A stretch of 51,416 nt of DNA, from assembly GCA_900551865.1 (NCBI GenBank), contig URXV01000009.1:1-51416 (forward strand), written 5' to 3'. Below the pieces are notes generated by a model. The model ran no database searches and was not told the DNA's origin. It saw only the letters and a list, made by a program, of their open reading frames with translations. A program made the position numbers and the translations under genes. Of the stretch, positions 50,685 to 51,416 are shown in pieces; position 1 is the first letter of the stretch; every line of letters begins with the position of its first letter. The DNA is from an uncultured Rickettsiales bacterium. GTDB taxonomy: Bacteria > Pseudomonadota > Alphaproteobacteria > RF32 > CAG-239.

Positions 50685-51263
50685 TCAGGCATGAGTGTTC
50701 CTTTCTTTGCAACGTTTTAAAAAGGTATAAAGAGTAGTTCTGCCGATGCCAAAACGTTTCGCTATCTCTGCTTTGGTTACGCCGGCGGAAATAAGTTCTG
50801 CCACTGCTTGCTCCTGACCCGATAAAGACGTACGAATCATTTTGCCGAACGGGCGGCCTCGTTTTTTCCCCGTTTGCAGAAGATTTTCCTGAATGGCTTT
50901 GTTTTTTATGGAAAGCAGGCCTTTATAGATTTTCAAAATGTCATTCAGGCAATCTTCCATTAGGAAGGGAAATCCCAAATCAAGGGTCAGGTTTTCTTTG
51001 ATTGTACAGATTCGCAGTTTGTAAGCGGAAAGCTGGGTAATAACCTTGATAATATCTTCAAATCGTTCACCAATAATTGAAATGTCGGCCACAATTAAGA
51101 CATCGCCTTGTTTCAGGCTGCTTGGCAGAGTTTTTGCAAGGTCATCTGTTTTAAGGAATTTGTCAATTGTCAGATTATAGCAGTCAGCGTAAGAGCGGAC
51201 AGACTGTTCCTGTTCGGACGGAGACGCATATCTTCCTTTAGTATTGATATATCCTAAAATCAT
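50685..51263 (-). CDS. Serine-recombinase-like protein lacking the catalytic motif, with HTH
   Basis: 192 residues from the ATG at 51263 (an upstream in-frame ATG at 51320 is possible). It follows the resolvase/invertase fold. ILGYINTKGRYASPSEQEQ aligns with the canonical IGYaRVStxdQ start, and GDVLIVADISIIGERFEDI aligns with GDvLvVxxlDRLgRs. The nucleophilic Ser and DRLGR arginines are replaced (YINTK; ISIIGE), so strand cleavage is unlikely. The C-terminal Hin-type helix-turn-helix (LSGQEQAVAELISAGVTKAE and GIGRTTLYTFLKR) is intact. It could have become a DNA-binding regulator, perhaps of the downstream LPS operon on the same strand. No Shine-Dalgarno is convincing. Confidence 0.65.
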   Translation of the reverse strand: MILGYINTKGRYASPSEQEQSVRSYADCYNLTIDKFLKTDDLAKTLPSSLKQGDVLIVADISIIGERFEDIIKVITQLSAYKLRICTIKENLTLDLGFPFLMEDCLNDILKIYKGLLSIKNKAIQENLLQTGKKRGRPFGKMIRTSLSGQEQAVAELISAGVTKAEIAKRFGIGRTTLYTFLKRCKERNTHA

Positions 51264-51355
51264 TGGCGGCAGGTTTCTTCCATCAGCAATAAAAGTTAAG
51301 GCTAAACATAAATCCCACATCCGAGAAGCGCATAAAACAAAATTGCGCGGTTATG

Positions 51356-51373
51356 CGTTTAACGAACGTTTAA
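51356..51373 (-). repeat. TTAAACG direct repeats upstream of the recombinase-like gene
   Basis: On minus, TTAAACG-TTCG-TTAAACG: two identical 7-mers with an 11-base period, one helical turn. Candidate operator or -35 region sequence; role not known. Confidence 0.45.
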
Positions 51374-51416
51374 TTCTTAATATTGTACAGAACCAAAGTT
51401 CATTGTTCCGCATAAG

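Overview
The window is a 51.4-kb chromosomal segment of an AT-leaning Gram-negative bacterium. It has outer-membrane beta-barrels, lipoproteins, a complete ADP-heptose pathway, EptA and TspO, which point to a Proteobacterium. Gene content and an anaerobe-type HydE suggest an anaerobic, host-associated (gut-type) Alphaproteobacterium; this is inference, since no 16S rRNA gene is present. TGA ends clear housekeeping genes (map, radC), so the standard bacterial code applies. Apart from a few relics there is no prophage, insertion sequence or CRISPR array.

Layout. (1) 1-16.7 kb is mostly housekeeping: a META-domain lipoprotein, pheS-pheT, rpmI-rplT with a structured leader but no adjacent infC, a GT-C membrane glycosyltransferase, aspS, rnd, two porin-like beta-barrels, a glyoxalase, a PEGA-type lipoprotein, alaS, tspO and map. 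A strongly folded RNA with its own promoter and terminator lies at about 11.14-11.36 kb. (2) 16.7-20.2 kb holds radC, a second structured RNA candidate (17.76-17.95 kb), a degenerate phosphoribosyltransferase-like protein, a charged lineage-specific protein and a GtrA-like protein. (3) 20.3-25.7 kb is an envelope-remodelling island: eptA, a CTP-type lipid kinase and a PAP2 phosphatase on the minus strand, facing a divergent PmrAB-like two-component system. (4) 25.7-27.2 kb holds tRNA-Thr(TGT), a stretch of decaying small genes and a long structured leader with a 42-residue membrane ORF. (5) 27.2-29.6 kb is a tightly coupled pair: an amidoligase with a long N-terminal extension and an N-formylglutamate-amidohydrolase-like enzyme. 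This is the best candidate for an uncharacterised pathway.

(6) 29.7-41.3 kb is an accessory stretch rich in unrecognised proteins: a secreted Arg/Ser/Pro- and His-rich protein, small membrane proteins, a biotin-ligase-N-like GATase and charged coiled proteins. It is mixed with a thioredoxin-like protein lacking CXXC, an HD phosphohydrolase, an MnmA-type thiouridylase with an unusual cysteine pattern overlapping hydE, and a secreted esterase. Many of the unrecognised genes have AT-rich leaders without a Shine-Dalgarno sequence. (7) 41.4-50.6 kb is an LPS-core operon on the minus strand. It contains two glycosyltransferase genes (one a triple-domain GT8-GT9-GT9 fusion of very AT-rich DNA), hldE, an acyltransferase whose 3' end carries a (CT)9 repeat, gmhA, gmhB and hldD. 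(8) At the right edge, upstream of that operon, is a serine-recombinase-like protein that has lost its catalytic motif but keeps a Hin-type helix-turn-helix.
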